A model generated the notes under the pieces. The model was not told the DNA's origin, searched no databases, and worked only from the letters and a program-made list of their open reading frames with translations. The translations under genes were made by a program, and so were the position numbers. From the NCBI RefSeq assembly GCF_029227915.1, contig NC_079883.1, positions 4,092,001 to 4,156,000 of the forward strand: a stretch of DNA of 64,000 bases. The letters run 5' to 3'. Source of the stretch: Hydractinia symbiolongicarpus. Lineage: Eukaryota > Cnidaria > Hydrozoa > Anthoathecata > Hydractiniidae. Below are positions 39,004-52,100 of the stretch, one piece after another (the stretch's first letter is position 1; each line of letters begins with the position of its first letter).

Positions 39004-41951
39004 GTTAACGATTTCGTAAATGACCTCACAACAAAACAGTATTTTTTTCACGTAAAAATACCGGCAGTAGAAGCCACAGAATCTGCTGGAACGAATTTCG
39101 AAAACTCACGGGAAACAATTAAAACAAAAACAAACAAATCAAAACAGTTTTTTAACTTTATCAAGATTTATTAAATAGCTTCAAATTTGGGCAGAAAAAC
39201 AATAACGGATTCGCCTTCTTTTCACCACACGCATTAGAAGATTACATCACTCACTCCCATTGTACACAATCTAAAAGAAAAAGAAAACATTTTCATATAG
39301 TGAAGCTTCCAGTGCCTTTAAGGGATGGCCAAGTCAATGGAATTGAAAGCACTGTTTTTCATCTTATAAATAATTAAGGCTAATTCGGAAAAGTATAAAA
39401 GAAAAAAACTAAACAATTTGGCAACTTTACTAATTTTATACGCAAAGTTCCAACCATACCAACAGTTTCCAAATCTGACAAAATAATTTTAGAAGTGTTT
39501 ATTTTTTCAGAATTTGATTGATGCAAGGCCAAGGGAAATTAAATAAGTTTATTGTCCTAGACCCATTTAAAAACATATGCTTCTCATCATTCGGTTTTTT
39601 TTCAACCAACATTAATGTAATCACCCAGAGGAAATTATAATGTCTCTTGTGTGTGTTTTAGAAGCTGAGTACACAAATACACAAATATTACAAGTGCTGA
39701 ACTTTGGCAATCATATTTTGCAATCGACCCTTTTAAAAACTATGCTGAACCATGTCAATTATTAAATTCAGCACTAATAGAAAAGCACCTTGGATAGGAT
39801 TCTTTGTTGGGCGAATAAAATGACTGACAAATGGTTTATCGTGAATGAAATAGTAATTTTTACACAAATAATTTAAAAAATAATGAACTTTGTTATGTGG
39901 GTTGTTCTCAAACACACGTGGGCGGTGGACAAAAAACTGTGATGTAATTTCTCTTGGTCTATTATTCCTGAGAATATTCTAAAATAAGAGGGTGTCAATA
40001 AGCTGCAAACAGTCACATATATAAGGGCGAGTTCGGGCAACTTTTCCAATTAAATTAGTGATTGTCTTCCAAAACCGCCCGCACTTTCCCGAACTTGCCT
40101 GGAGCATTTTCAAAATTCAATTCCTTGTAACATACCTTGTGGACGATAGTTGGAAAAAGATGCTTTAAGAGAAAGAAGTTAATAAAAATTAAAAGTTATT
40201 TATCAAGTAAATTTTATCAAAAACCATCAAAAACAGTTCTTTTAAGAACTTTACTACAACATAGTTTACTTTATGGTCTATGCAGGTTTTTTCGGGTGAA
40301 TACTTCAATTTTTTTGCAAAACGCTAAACTTGCCCAAAAACGCCTGCACGTTATACGGCGTATGCAGCTTATCAGCACCCTTGTTCTAAAATTACAAGCA
40401 GTTTCGAAGATGCCCACGCCGTTTAGAGGACGTGGTGCGGCTTGGGCATCCTTGAAGTTCTGTTTAATGACAGTTTTAATGTTTTAATGTCGTTTTAAAC
40501 CTTGTTCTCAGGGAGGGTGTACGGAAAACTAATTCCTATTGACAATTACATTGCTGTTGGTTTGATAGCAAAAGTGGATATTTTTTTAATTACTGAAACA
40601 GGTTACTTATATAATAAATAAAAAATGATAAAAAACGGTTGGTCAGCTCACTCTAGCGCCCAGAGCTATTTGTTTTGTCTGCGCCCTAGCTACAGGTTTT
40701 CCTATATCTGGCTATCAGTTAGGTAGTAATACAGCTTCTCCATATGTATTCTACAAATTACTTTCAATTCTTTTATACAAAACTGAGCTCTAGCTAGCTA
40801 CCTTTCGTGTAATTAAGCCTTATCTTGATTTGGATAAAACCAATTAAAATTGATAATATACCAATATTAGGACCAACAATGAGTATGTTTATTATTTTTT
40901 TAAAAATAATAAACATACTCATTGTTGGTCCTAATATTGGTATTTTATCGTGAAGCCACAATGTTTTTATCTTAAAATAGATAATATTGTATTCTTACAT
41001 CCTCTTAGAAACAATAAAATAAAACACAGCTCGGCGCGTTTTAATTGTACAAATTACTTCAATTTTTCTTTAGGAATGGGTACCTTACACAGGAGCTTTC
41101 CAATCCAACTAAAATCTCCAGAAAAAGCACAGCAACAAAAAAGCTTAAAATACACAAGTAAAGTCGATTAGAAACAGGACTAGCAATAAATTTTTTCAAA
41201 AGAAGAAAACCGTTTTAATACTATTATGTTTCATTAAAATACAACTATAATAGTATTAGAAGCAAAATTGCAAAGTAATTAATTAATTATTTATACCATA
41301 ATTAGCTATAATACAAAGAAATAAGGCATATTTTAGGTCTGTAAAATATACGTGTCTAAAATGCCGACTACCGTTTCTTGTTCACGGCATATTCCTCTTT
41401 GTGTGTTCAAGTTCGGCGGACGTATAATCCGGACCAAAAGACGGGGGGGGGTCAAAATCCGGGGGTGGGGGGTACGAGCCGTACTTATTGCATTTTTTAC
41501 TAAACTTATACTTTAACCCCTCGGTCCAAACTTATTTGTTTTATTAGAAAAAAAAATACCCTAGCTTTATGTGCAAAAATATCAGTCCTATTTCTTTACG
41601 CTGATTTTATATGATTTTTTTTCTATCGAAATTTTGAGAATCTCAATAATTCTCTTGGTATACCTCGCGTGTAGCAAACGTGCTCCACAATTTCGCTTCG
41701 CTCGCAAAGCTCAATTGCTTCGCAAAAAACTTTCTAACTAGCTAATTAACTAGCCAGCACTAGATAGCCAGCTGCTGTTTTGGACCTAAGCATCAAGTCA
41801 ATCAAAGGGGTAGATTTCCAGCAAATGCTCTGAAACAAAACGTTCATTAGCTATATAGCTAGCTACCACGTTTAGTCCAGACAGGACATTACAAACGTTT
41901 GTTGACTCATCATATCTTATTAAACTCATCCTTTTCATGCATCCTTTTCAT
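39004..41951 (+). repeat. Array unit 4 (central copy)
   Basis: Central-copy states at the three diagnostic sites, but the palindrome centre is T7A5 as in units 1 and 5. TTTTAGGTCTG as in unit 2. A private CTACAACATAG (Pro to Gln in the small frame 40137-40487). Junction frame at 38989-39174. Confidence 0.9.
40858..40943. repeat. 86-nt near-perfect palindrome, unit 4
   Basis: Same arms; centre T7A5 as in the edge copies. Confidence 0.9.
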
Positions 41952-44888
41952 GTTAACGATTTCGTAAATGACCCCACAACAAAACAGTATTTTTTTCACG
42001 TAAAAATACCGGCAGTAGAAGCCACAGAATCTGCTGGAACGAATTTCGAAAACTCACGGGAAACAATTAAAACAAAAACAAACAAATCAAAACAGTTTTT
42101 TAACTTTATCAAGATTTATTAAATAGCTTCAAATTTGGGCAGAAAAACAATAACGGATTCGCCTTCTTTTCACCACACGCATTAGAAGATTACATCACTC
42201 ACTCCCATTGTACACAATCTAAAAGAAAAAGAAAACATTTTCATATAGTGAAGCTTCCAGTGCCTTTAAGGGATGGCCAAGTCAATGGAATTGAAAGCAC
42301 TGTTTTTCATCTTATAAATAATTAAGGCTAATTCGGAAAAGTATAAAAGAAAAAAACTAAACAATTTGGCAACTTTACTAATTTTATACGCAAAGTTCCA
42401 ACCATACCAACAGTTTCCAAATCTGACAAAATAATTTTAGAAGTGTTTATTTTTTCAGAATTTGATTGATGCAAGGCCAAGGGAAATTAAATAAGTTTAT
42501 TGTCCTAGACCCATTTAAAAACATATGCTTCTCATCATTCGGTTTTTTTTCAACCAACATTAATGTAATCACCCAGAGGAAATTATAATGTCTCTTGTGT
42601 GTGTTTTAGAAGCTGAGAACACAAATACACAAATATTACAAGTGCTGAACTTTGGCAATCATATTTTGCAATCGACCCTTTTAAAAACTATGCTGAACCA
42701 TGTCAATTATTAAATTCAGCACTAATAGAAAAGCACCTTGGATAGGATTCTTTGTTGGGCGAATAAAATGACTGACAAATGGTTTATCGTGAATGAAATA
42801 GTAATTTTTACACAAATAATTTAAAAAATAATGAACTTTGTTATGTGGGTTGTTCTCAAACACACGTGGGCGGTGGACAAAAAACTGTGATGTAATTTCT
42901 CTTGGTCTATTATTCCTGAGAATATTCTAAAATAAGAGGGTGTCAATAAGCTGCAAACAGTCACATATATAAGGGCGAGTTCGGGCAACTTTTCCAATTA
43001 AATTAGTGATTGTCTTCCATAACCGCCCGCACTTTCCCGAACTTGCTTGGAGCATTTTCAAAATTCAATTCCTTGTAACATACCTTGTGGACGATAGTTG
43101 GAAAAAGATGCTTTAAGAGAAAGAAGTTAATAAAAATTAAAAGTTATTTATCAAGTAAATTTTATCAAAAACCATCAAAAACAGTTCTTTTAAGAACTTT
43201 ACTACCACATAGTTTACTTTATGGTCTATGCAGGTTTTTTCGGGTGAATACTTCAATTTTTTTTGCAAAACGCTAAACTTGCCCAAAAACGCCTGCACGT
43301 TATACGGCGTATGCAGCTTATCAGCACCCTTGTTCTAAAATTACAAGCAGTTTCGAAGATGCCCACGCCGTTTAGAGGACGTGGTGCGGCTTGGACATCC
43401 TTGAAGTTCTGTTTAATTACAGTTTTAATGTTTTAATGTCGTTTTAAACCTTGTTCTCAGGGAGGGTGTACGGAAAACTAATTCCTTTTGACAATTACAT
43501 TGCTGTTGGTTTGATAGCAAAAGTGGATATTTTTTTAATTACTGAAACAGGTTACTTATATAATAAATAAAAAATGATAAAAAACGGTTGGTCAGCTCAC
43601 TCTAGCGCCCAGAGCTATTTGTTTTGTCTGCGCCCTAGCTACAGGTTTTCCTATATCTGGCTATCAGTTAGGTAGTAATACAGCTTCTCCATATGTATTC
43701 TACAAATTACTTTCAATTCTTTTATACAAAACTGAGCTCTAGCTAGCTACCTTTCGTGTAATTAAGCCTTACCTTGATTTGGATAAAACCAATTAAAATT
43801 GATAATATACCAATATTAGGACCAACAATGAGTATGTTTATTATTTTTTTAAAAATAATAAACATACTCATTGTTGGTCCTAATATTGGTATTTTATCGT
43901 GAAGCCACAATGTTTTTATCTTAAAATAGATAATATTGTATTCTTACACCCTCTTAGAAACAATAAAATAAAACACAGCTCGGCGCGTTTTAATTGTACA
44001 AATTACTTCAATTTTTCTTTAGGAATGGGTACCTTACACAGGAGCTTTCCAATCCAACTAAAATCTCCAGAAAAAGCACAGCAACAAAAAAGCTTAAAAT
44101 ACACAAGTAAAGTCGATTAGAAACAGGACTAGCAATAAATTTTTTCAAAAGAAGAAAACCGTTTTAATACTATTATGTTTCATTAAAATACAACTATAAT
44201 AGTATTAGAAGCAAAATTGCAAAGTAATTAATTAATTATTTATACCATAATTAGCTATAATACAAAGAAATAAGGCATATTTTGGGTCTGTAAAATATAC
44301 GTGTCTAAAATGCCGACTACCGTTTCTTGTTCACGGCATATTCCTCTTTGTGTGTTCAAGTTCGGCGGACGTATAATCCGGACCAAAAGACGGGGGGGGT
44401 CAAAATCCGGGGGTGGGGGGGTACGAGCCGTACTTATTGCATTTTTTACTAAACTTATACTTTAACCCCTCGGTCCAAACTTATTTGTTTTATTAGAAAA
44501 AAAAATACCCTAGCTTTATGTGCAAAAATATCAGTCCTATTTTTTTACGCTGATTTTATATGATTTTTTTTCTATCGAAATTTTGAGAATCTCAATAATT
44601 CTCTTGGTATACCTCGCGTGTAGCAAACGTGCTCCACAATTTCGCTTCGCTCGCAAAGCTCAATTGCTTCGCAAAAAACTTTCCAACTAGCTAATTAACT
44701 AGCCAGCACTAGATAGCCAGCTGCTGTTTTGGACCTAAGCATCAAGTCAATCAAAGGGGTAGATTTCCAGCAAATGCTCTGAAACAAAACGTTCATTAGC
44801 TATATAGCTAGCTACCACGTTTAGTCCAGACAGGACATTACAAACGTTTGTTGACTCATCATATCTTATTAAACTCATCCTTTTCATG
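41952..44888 (+). repeat. Array unit 5 (edge copy, most diverged)
   Basis: Edge-copy states like unit 1, plus private changes: CCATAACCGCC, ACTTGCTTGG, TTTAATTACAG, TTGGACATCC, ATTCCTTTTGAC, TACACCCTC, and an extra T near 43257 that cuts the small frame starting at 43085. A T to C change gives NDPTTKQ in the junction frame 41937-42122. Confidence 0.9.
43807..43892. repeat. 86-nt near-perfect palindrome, unit 5
   Basis: Same arms; centre T7A5. Confidence 0.9.
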
Positions 44889-46140
44889 CTCCTTTAACTT
44901 GTCACAAAAAAACTCCCTTTATTTATCAGTCTTTGCTTAACCTGGTAAAGTGTGCACGTGTTTTTATGTGTGGAGTATATAATTTCACCTGAAGAAATGA
45001 ATTGTAGCTAGTTATATCTAGCTAGCTATTTCTAGCAATAGCTCAAGCACATCTGAAGAATAAATATTGAGTTTTCCAATAGATTTTCGTCGTCGGACCA
45101 GAATTATCAAATAGTACTGGTCTTTTTAATCCATGAGCAAGCCTATTCATGGCCAACCTGACCATCCTAGCTAATTCACCAACTCCTGACTTAGTTAAAA
45201 GAACTACGTAGACATAAATCTCTTTTGCCTGCCCCATTCGTAGTTGGTAACCAGGTCTTACACAACAAATTCAGCCATGCGGTTTTTAATCTGGAGGTGA
45301 ACACTGACGGAGCACGGATGAAGCAAATCTGCAAAGCTGCAACTTACAGGCAGAATACCACATTTAAGCCATGTGCCATTTAAGCCAAGATTTTTTGTTT
45401 AGTTTGAAAACAAAGCATATTTTTGCCTATTTGCTTGTGATGACCTGAAAAATAAACAATAAATATAAAAATGACAGTATAGTCATGCATACTATTTTGG
45501 ACATGTAGAGAAGGAAGTTAAGATTAAGAGAGTCGCTATACCAGTAGACACTCGATCATAGTGTTAGGGGTTCAAGATTTAAAACGTCCCCCACTTTTCT
45601 ACCACAAAATGAATGCGCATCAAAAATTAACCTTGGAGACCATATCGAACGCGTAACATTCTTTGCACATGCATTTTAATTTCACGCGTTACTTGATTTA
45701 CACGTGCGAATCATCGCACACCTACTGAAATATTCCGGAAAAAGCCTGGGTAAAAGTATTCTTGCATAACTGCATATTATATATATAACTGAAAATATGT
45801 CTTACCATGTTGTGAATTCTGATCCTGCAGAATTCTTTGCTAATCACTTCTGTTTGTCAACGTATAGAGATTAGAAAATAAAAATTAAAAATATATCTAC
45901 TTCAGTCACAAAAAAATGTGTTTTTAATGAGGGCCTTATTTGACATATATTTTTTGTTTAATATATTACCATAAACGCATGGTACCTTTAATAACTGTCT
46001 GGGTGTCTATAATCGTAGCACGTTAAAAAGATATTTCAAATTAAGTCAATGGTGGTTGTTAGTAGAAGGGGTGCCAAATAGATGAGAGTGCTAAAAAATG
46101 TATTTTATTAGATTTTACATCTAATATTTGTATGTTTTAG
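44889..46140. other. Gene-free stretch between the array and FBXL6
   Basis: AT-rich single-copy-looking DNA. The 64-codon minus-strand frame at 45043-45237 (ELARMVRLAMNRLAHGLKR) has protein-like composition and may be a transposon relic, but I cannot name it. Confidence 0.4.
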
Positions 46141-46164
46141 TAAAAAAAAGACTAGTTAATTAAT

Positions 46165-49100
46165 ATGTTTCACCGAAGAGTTCGTCATGTTACACCTGGA
46201 TTAATGTTCTATGGCTTGCATCGCAATTTTTCATCAGATACAGATGATACTGACTATGAACCTGGAGTAGAAGAGAACGAAGTGTCATGGAAGAGTGGTA
46301 ACCATATGTTCTTATGTTAGAATTGTTTGTAAGCTTTTCTTTGAAAAAAGGGGAATATATATATAGCCTTACTAAACCGTATTCATGCTGGGTTATTTAG
46401 GGGTTCCTTAATGTTGGGGCTGGGAAAGGGGGCTGATACAGCCTTTTTTTGTAATTTTTAAAATTGTTGTTCAATAGACATGGAACTTACTATAAGTGTT
46501 CCTCAGACCTTAGGTAAAAACTTTACAAAACAACTGCTGATGTCAACATTTTTGCTAATGACGTCAGTAAATTTGTTTAAGTGGGTAAAAATTAGCCTAA
46601 ATTTGAAAAAAAATATTTGCATAATTTCTTTTTTTTTATGTCACTAATGTAAGAGACAAAAAATATTGCGTCAATTTATAGTAAGAAATTTAAGCTAAAA
46701 AAAGGTTTTAAAAAGTCTCCCCCCCCCCCATATGAATAGTGTTAACCCTATTAAGCCTGAAGCAATATTTCTTAGTTTTGTTTACCATAGGGACATTATA
46801 AATAAAATAATGAATCTTACCTGGGTCCAGGCGATTCAAAACATACTTACTTATTTATACTTATTGATAGTTTTTGAAGAGGTTACCCTTAACGTCTGTC
46901 GTGAACGACCGGCGTCGGCTGCAACTTCATCATCTCGATCTCTAAAGAGAGAAGAAGCAGTGTTAAACTTTGTAATGGAAGGTATGCTGTTGTCACATAA
47001 TGAGGGTTTCTCTGGTCTATTGTTCTTTTAAACGACTCAAGTGAACATTGAGACGTGTCTCTAATATGTTTAGGGAGAGCATTGAATAGTGTTGGAGCTT
47101 GATAACGAAAGCTTTGGTGTAGTTTGGAGAAGGAGCTGGGCTTTGATGTTAACAGAAGATTTTTTTTTTTTTTTTTTTTTTTTTATTTCACATTATTTAT
47201 TGTCGAAAATACAATAAAAATAGTCATATTTAAAAAAACTGACTAATTAAAATCGACTTCATGTAACTAACAAATATAAATTAAAAATAATAAATAAACT
47301 AAAAAGAATTTAACCTCAAAAGGTGATCTTATTTCTATATGTATCCTAAATTGTGAATATACAATCTACAAAGACGACACTGACAAGTTAAGCCTTTCCA
47401 TTTTTTTAGACAACTTACAAACGTTGAAATGCATGGCGCTTCTTGAATAGATTTTGGTAGAGTTGCCCATAGCTGCGGTCCTCTGAAGGTTACAGTTTCC
47501 AAGCCATATTTTACAGTTTGTGCTCTACCTCGAAAAAACTCTGAATTAATACGATTCGAGTACCTATTTTTGTTAAGAATAAATACTTCGGACATAATAT
47601 CAGGATTGGTATTATTTTTGACTTTATATATAATTCCTTTAATAAAATAATCAAATTACGGTGATGTACACTAACAGTTCCAGTTTTCTCCAATAGGTCT
47701 TGAAATGAAGAGCTATAATCATTAGTTATTACACGAAGGGCTCTACTATGGATTCTATTGATGGAATTGTTAGTAGTACGGTTACAAAACATCCAAAGTA
47801 AAGGACAGTAACCAAACTGAGATAAAATAAAAGAATTTAATATGAGATATAATTTTTGTTGATCCATATACGGTGATAATCTAACAAGAGCATTTAATTT
47901 ATTGCTTGCTTTCTTGCACAAATCTTTAACGTGTTTGCTAAAAGTCAACATATTATCTATTGTAATACCAAGAAGTTTTTCCTCCGAAGAGCATTGCACA
48001 GCTGTTCCATTGATATTAACTTGTAGAAAACATTGTGTGTTGCTACCGAAAAACATAAAATGACACTTCCTTTCATTCAGTTGTAAGCAGTTTAACCTAA
48101 ACCATGTTGAGACAGTTCTCATCTCATTTTCAAGCTCGTACAAAATATTTTCCTCAGAGTTTCCTATAACATAAATCGTGTTATCGTCAGCATAATTGCA
48201 TATATCGCTGGTGACAAAAGATAAAAAATCATTCAAAAAGATGTTGAAAAGGAGAGGTCCTAGCACAGATCCTTGAGGGACACCGAAAGTCATTTCAAGC
48301 CATTCGCTAAAAGAGTTTGCCAGTCTGATACGTTGCTTCCTATTTTTCAGATAGCTAGTCACAAGTTTTAAAGCCGAAAAACTTAAACCATAGGCATATA
48401 ACTTCGCTATAAGAAGATCATGGCTAATACAGTCAAAGGCTTTTGATAGATCCATAAAGATAGCTCCAACTTTTTGTTTGGCATCTAATGCTCCTCGCAC
48501 TTTCGAGAACATACGCAAGAGAGATTGTTGAGTACTAAAGCCCTTTCGGAAACCACATAAATACGGAGATAGTTTATCACAGAAAAAACCCATAAGTTGT
48601 TTATATAGAAGCTTTTCAAATATTTTAGAGACCACAGGCAAAATACTTATAGGTCGAAAATTTTCGGCACATTTTAACTCATTTGGAAATTCAGAATCCT
48701 TAATAACGGTGTTGTTAAATATGCTAACGAGACTTTGATAATATAAACTATAATAATCTTTCAAAATTCTACTCGGAATATCATCAGCAACATTTGATTT
48801 GGATTCATCTAATTTCTTCATTTCTTCCCACATTTCACTTCCCGTTGTTGGACTAAATTCGAATCTCGCAATATGGTTATATCTCTCATTGATTTTTTGG
48901 ATACTCGGATGTAATTCGTATTTATAAATAGCATTCAGAACGTAATCATGTGAATCTGTTGAAACATCAGGCCATCGATATAACTTCAATGAACTGATAA
49001 CCTTTTGAAAATAAGAGTTGAAGATATTTGCTATGTCTTCATCACTCTAGATAATACACTCATTTTCGATAAGAATGATTTTCTTTTGGTTTGATGAATC

Positions 49101-52100
49101 ATCACTGACAAATGGCTTCACAGTACGCCAAAAACATTTGTTATCTGTTATCTTATTATTATTAAGGTTTGAATAGTAAGTAAATTTGGCCTTTCTCGAC
49201 AGCTTGACACAAAGATTTCGTTGTAATTTATACTGCTTGATGTTTTCAGCTGAAGGAGATGATATCGATTTATTGCGTAGTCTGGAACGCAGCATGATAG
49301 CCTTTCGCAAATTCTTGTTTATAAATGGTTTATTATTCGATCGCAAGATTTTCTTTTTAAGTGGCATATGATTATCCAATATATTTTTGAAAGTGTTATT
49401 AAATTGTTCATACGTGGTTATATTTTGCATCCTGTTGGTCAATTCTGATATAAATATCTCTTTATTAAAATGAGAGTAGTCATGATAATTCACAACTTTC
49501 GGTGGAGCTTTTACATAAGTAGTTTTCATAACAGTTAGCACCATTCTGTGAAAATCTGAAAGACCAGTTTCGATAGTACTTGTGTGTTTAAACGTCCTTC
49601 CAATATTAGTTAAAATCAGATCAATACATGAGGGATTTGATGCTGATTTAAAACATGTTTTTTCCTTTATTAGATTAGACAAATCGAAGGCACTCATGAA
49701 CTCTGACATTTCATCACTATCTGGCTCCAGGTTAAAATCGCCCATTACGATAATGTTTGAGTAATGTCTCATGTGAAAATTAAGTGCATTCGTGATATTT
49801 GAGAGGAAAAAGTGTGTGCATTGTGACGGTGGACGATAAGTGTACAGCAATAGGTACTTCTTCTTCCTTAGGTTTATCTCCAACGTAATCAGTTCTATTC
49901 CATTCTGTACCTTGAATGAAGTCAGTTCTTTAGTAAGAAGATTTTCATTTGCAAAGATCATCAAACCTCCACCATTTTTATCCCGGTCACGGCGAAAGGG
50001 GAGCTTGAATCCAGGCATGTCAAATTGACCTACCGGGAAAGATGAATCTACTTTTGTTTCACATATGCAGAGAATATCGATGTTGTTTTCCACAAACTCT
50101 TTCAGGAAGTCAAATTTATTTCGTATTGAGTTGATATTCACGTGGGCAATAATAACATTCTTAGGATTTTTTATCCGTAAATTTCTCAAAGAAGGTAAAG
50201 TATTGGAAAGGTTTTGACTGTCATTCACATTCATGTCATCGTTGTAGACTACATTTCATTCATTTTGATATTTCTTTAGTGTGTCAACAAATTTTTGGGA
50301 TAGCAACAAGGTTCCTTTTCGATTCAGATGAAGATTACTTCGGTTTAGATGAAGTTTTGGAGATATAGTATGAGTAATAAAACAAATGTTTCGCTCCTGG
50401 CATTTTGATTTGAGTAGCTCGTTTACCGCTTTGACCTTTACATTATATCTGTCTTCGCGTTCAATGATTCCTGATATGATAACATTGGTTTTATCACTCA
50501 TTTTCAAAGCCAGAGACAAAATATCATTGCAGATTTGATGATGAGTCTTTTTAGATGGTATGTCGTTTGTACCGACATGCAAAATAACTCTATTAGGCTT
50601 TTGGTTTAGTGAGGGGATCACATGATGATTCATCGCGTCTATTTTTGCTCCGGAGAATGGTTTAACAATAACTTTTGTCTTAACGTTGAATTGATTCCCA
50701 AGCTTCCACCCTTTAACATCCTTTATTATGGAATCTCCCAATATATATGTAACATCATTATCACAATCAACTTTCTCGGTATCCGATTCAATTGATGTAT
50801 TTAAATGGCTAGGACGGGATTCTATTTTATAACCGGCTAATTGTTGTAGACGTTGTTTTCTGCTTTTGACGGTAATTTCTTGCATCGCATTAAACTCTTC
50901 GTGCTTCTTTTTTCTTATAGACTGTAATTGGTTTTCAATGTTTGTCTCAATACAACCATCAGACTTAATTGAATCGTTTTGTAAATCTTTAAAATGTTCA
51001 TTGTCAGTATGATTAGAGGATAATGATTCCGTATAATTGTTTTGGGAGTTTTGCGGTAATTGTTTGTGATGTAAAAAATTAATACAAGTATCTTGTGAAG
51101 AGCTAGAACGCTCGTCATGCATTAGTGATTTCTGTATAAACAAATCTATAATATTATTTTTTGAGCTCACCTCTTCCTTCAAAAATTTAATTTGGTCTTC
51201 GAGTGATTTAATATAACTTCGTTGTGTTGAAATATTACTTTCGTCGTCCAATAATGGAGTATAACCACGCCTCAATTTACGAATTTCCATTTTTATGATA
51301 TCTTTCAGAGATTCATTCAGATCCGCAAATAATTCAGATTTCAACTTTTCATACCTTATCTCTTCATATTTATCATCTATGAATTTCTCTGAGTCTACAG
51401 CACAATCATTTTCATTCCACATTAACTCAAATTCGTCAGGATTTGACAAATCTCGAATATGATTTCTCATAACACGCTCCGTATCCGTGTCCGTGTCCGC
51501 CATATTACTGAGGAGACGACTTTTATGATTTGAGACTTTGAGCTTGAGCAGGAGTTAAGTTTGGTACACAATTTTCAGCTCTTTTCCACGTATATAGATA
51601 ATGATGTACCTTTCTCGCCTTCGTTGGAGGGAGTGCAAATGAAAATGCTTCCGTGTATCCCATTAGTCATGTTTTCTACTGCTTACTTTTTTCAGAAAAC
51701 TCCATTGGACCATTTCAAGAGAGCTAATGAGTGACTTGTTTAATGGATTCCAAAGTTGCGAGCAGTATATATTCAAGACAAGGGATTGCTAGGGACTCCC
51801 AAAATTGCACGAGGATGACAAGTGATCTTGAATTAAACGAGCGTAAAATTCAGCTGCTGAGTTGTTTTGCATTCTCTATGACGACATTTATATGGTATTT
51901 GAACATTGCATCATGGGACATGTGAATACCAAGATCTTTTACAACTGATTTAAGGGTAATTGTGGATTTTGAGGATGATTTGTAGTAGAAACAATTTTTG
52001 AGTGATTCATTGTTACCATATTGTAAGAGTTCAAACTTAATTTCAATAAATGACATGTTGTTCTTGTTGTTCCAATTATAAACTGCTTGTAGATCTTGGA

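Larger units (their letters stand above)
30165..44888 (+). repeat. Five-copy head-to-tail array of a ~2.95-kb unit
   Basis: Copies begin at 30165, 33107, 36055, 39004 and 41952 with GTTAACGATTTCG. The array ends at the first CATCCTTTTCATG of the last copy, so it holds five units and no partial one. By eye the copies differ at only about one to a dozen positions each. The four internal junctions are identical: the unit end CATCCTTTTCATG is followed by a second copy of those 13 bases and then by TTAACG. Each unit has an 86-nt near-perfect palindrome, a 12-bp inverted pair flanking GTTTCATTAAAA, G-runs beside GGTCAAAATCCGGGG, and TAGCTAGCTAC-rich DNA. I see no transposase, rRNA, tRNA, snRNA or histone gene in it. 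It looks like a locus duplication later expanded by unequal exchange. Confidence 0.95.
47160..51530 (-). mobile_element. Nearly full-length LINE with SGNH-type ORF1 (LINE D)
   Basis: Minus-strand order: short 5' leader, ORF1 (51503-50256), a 21-nt gap, ORF2 endonuclease-reverse transcriptase (50234-47335), about 150 nt of 3'UTR and a 25-nt poly(A) (T run 47160-47184). The SGNH-like ORF1 and endonuclease-RT ORF2 point to the CR1/L2 group of non-LTR elements. The intact ORF1 and only two breaks in ORF2 suggest a fairly recent insertion. The exact 5' end (51505-51541) could not be fixed, and I saw no clear target-site duplication. Confidence 0.85.

Noticed and set aside
30165-44888. Regular direct repeats as a CRISPR array or an rDNA/5S/snRNA/histone cluster
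   Set aside because: The units are 2.95 kb with no spacers, the genome is animal, and no rRNA, 5S, snRNA or histone sequence was seen in the unit.
45043-45237. Minus-strand frame with ELARMVRLAMNRLAHG
   Set aside because: Protein-like, but short, with no recognised family and no neighbouring exon.
45540-45600. GGGGTTCAAG as a B-box of another SINE
   Set aside because: No A-box, body or tail could be found around it.
49047-49049. TAG between LINE D endonuclease and RT as certain stop-codon readthrough
   Set aside because: The same ORF has a separate frameshift, so simple decay explains it.
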